Source: a virus
Strand: one strand, 5' to 3'
Virus record (IMG/VR): IMGVR_UViG_3300011113_000247
Span: 1 to 41,018 of that record
Length of the DNA stretch: 41,018 nucleotides
A program made the position numbers and the translations under genes. The notes under the pieces were generated by a model that was not told where the DNA came from, searched no databases, and saw only the letters and a program-made list of their open reading frames with translations. Positions within the stretch are counted from its first letter, which is position 1. Every line of letters begins with the position of its first letter. Shown here one piece after another: positions 40,000 through 41,018 of this stretch.

Positions 40000-41018
40000 C
40001 CTTTCAGTTGTTCTCCAAGCACCGCAGACGCAATGTCAATCTTGTTCCTTAACGCTTTGACAATATGCTCGTCCACCGTCTTTGTAGCGATTAGATCGAT
40101 GTACGTCACCTTTTCTGTTTGCCCGATACGATGAGCGCGGTCCTCTGATTGCAGGCGCTTCTCTAGGTCAAAGCTATTGCTGTAGTACACCACCGTGTGG
40201 GAGGAGACGAGCGTTAGGCCATAACCGCCGGTTGTTGGATTGCCAACAAAGAAACGCAACTCACTGTTAGGGTCAGAGAACTCTTCAACAATCTTCTGCC
40301 GATCCTCCGCCTTGGTGTCGCCGTAGTAAGTAGCGACAGAGGTCATGCCGTATTCTTTCTGAATAGCTAACTTGATATCTTCAATGTTCTTACGGTAGTT
40401 CGCCCAGATAATTACCTTGCCACTGGCCTCTGCCAACAAGTCCATCAACTCCGGCAGCCTGTTATTGGGCAGCGCAATCTCCTGCCCATCGTCAAGCTTG
40501 ACGTAGCCGCAGACAATCTGATGCAGGCGTAGTAGCTGCGTCAGCGCATTGGTCGTACTCATTAAGCCTTGATCGAGCACAGATAGCGCCATCAGCTTCA
40601 TCTGCTCGTATGCCTTCTTCTGCTCCGCCGTTAGTTCTACGTCTCGGCGCAGGTAAATCTTGTCAGGCAGGTCAAGACACTCGTCTTTGGTGACGCGGAA
40701 CGCGAACCTGTCTAGCTTGCTCTTTAGCTCATCCAAGTGCCGATATCCGACTACCTGCTTGAAGGTGTGCGTAGGCATCTTGCGCTCTACAAGGACCGCG
40801 TACCGGGCTTGGAAGGTGTAAAAGCTGGTGTGATTTAGGCACTCATCCCCCAAGAAATCGCACTGAGAGTACAAATCCAACGGGCTTTTGGTGACAGGAG
40901 ACCCTGTGGCAATCCTGCGGTACACCGCTTCCTTACCTATTTTGACAATAGCTTTGGTGCGTTTAGCCGTATGGTTCTTGATCGTGGTGGACTCATCCAC
41001 GGCCATAAACGCCTCTGT
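39987..41018 (-). CDS. SNF2-type DEAD-like helicase, C-terminal part (partial)
   Basis: The open frame runs through the right edge of the window without a start, so only 343 residues are seen. Near the edge stands motif II as AVDEST, followed by TIKNHTAKRTKAI and motif III RRIATGSPV. The C-terminal RecA-like domain shows KVIIWANYRKNIEDI, TYYGDTKAEDR, VGNPTTGGYGLTL with YYSN, and motif VI QSEDRAHRIGQ, which is the SNF2 pattern. Walker A and the first motifs lie outside. Phage SNF2-type helicases act in replication fork remodelling or recombination. It forms a unit with the nuclease whose start it overlaps. Confidence 0.85.
   Translation of the reverse strand, partial: TEAFMAVDESTTIKNHTAKRTKAIVKIGKEAVYRRIATGSPVTKSPLDLYSQCDFLGDECLNHTSFYTFQARYAVLVERKMPTHTFKQVVGYRHLDELKSKLDRFAFRVTKDECLDLPDKIYLRRDVELTAEQKKAYEQMKLMALSVLDQGLMSTTNALTQLLRLHQIVCGYVKLDDGQEIALPNNRLPELMDLLAEASGKVIIWANYRKNIEDIKLAIQKEYGMTSVATYYGDTKAEDRQKIVEEFSDPNSELRFFVGNPTTGGYGLTLVSSHTVVYYSNSFDLEKRLQSEDRAHRIGQTEKVTYIDLIATKTVDEHIVKALRNKIDIASAVLGEQLKGWLI

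Noticed and set aside
1-41018. tRNA, CRISPR array, integrase, attachment site or insertion sequence
   Set aside because: I looked for cloverleaf-like gaps, spaced direct repeats and transposase or recombinase motifs and found none; nearly all sequence is coding.

Overview
The window is a 41 kb piece of a tailed double-stranded DNA phage, most likely podovirus-like. This rests on a portal protein, a scaffold, a major capsid protein, two adaptor-like proteins, a P22 gp10-like nozzle protein and three very large internal (ejection-type) virion proteins, with no recognisable tail sheath, tail tube or baseplate gene. The host should be Gram-negative, because the lysis cassette carries a nested Rz/Rz1 spanin pair with a lipoprotein signal. 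No integrase, repressor, tRNA or CRISPR array is visible. The host genus cannot be read from the sequence.

Layout, left to right. Positions 2-142 hold the last codons of the large terminase. At 184-9152 lies the head module: a lytic transglycosylase fused to a long unrelated C-terminus, the portal, a 48-codon mini-gene, a small unknown, a GroES-like co-chaperonin, the scaffold, a conserved unknown, a probable decoration protein and the major capsid protein, closed by a strong Rho-independent terminator. A hairpin-rich leader (9194-9299) precedes a run of small basic, Met-rich or membrane proteins (9300-11164). Positions 11165-16244 hold two adaptor-like proteins among small structural and fibre-domain proteins, ending in a seven-repeat binding protein. 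Positions 16255-20825 carry large fibre or appendage proteins. The lysis region (20840-23236) has two membrane proteins, a three-TM-type holin, a 24-residue membrane peptide, a GH24 endolysin and nested spanins. A self-processing S74 tail fibre, the nozzle protein and another virion protein follow (23239-28535), then the internal virion proteins (28577-39063) and a small basic protein. On the minus strand, convergent with all of this, lie a RecB-like PD-(D/E)XK nuclease and a SNF2-type helicase cut by the right edge; these belong to a replication/recombination module.

Plus-strand genes are packed tightly, with many 4-nt start/stop overlaps and strong Shine-Dalgarno sites, so they look like one or a few long late operons. 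The most unusual signal is a pair of bacterial-chromosome-type ParB loading sites (parS): an exact 16-bp consensus inside a 20-bp perfect palindrome at 5331-5350, and a one-base variant at 38826-38841. No ParA or ParB gene is visible in the window, so the sites may be read by the host ParB. Other notable points are an apparent ATT start codon at 20840, a candidate structured RNA after the capsid terminator, the GroES-like gene in the head module, and AT-rich mosaic segments inside two giant virion proteins.
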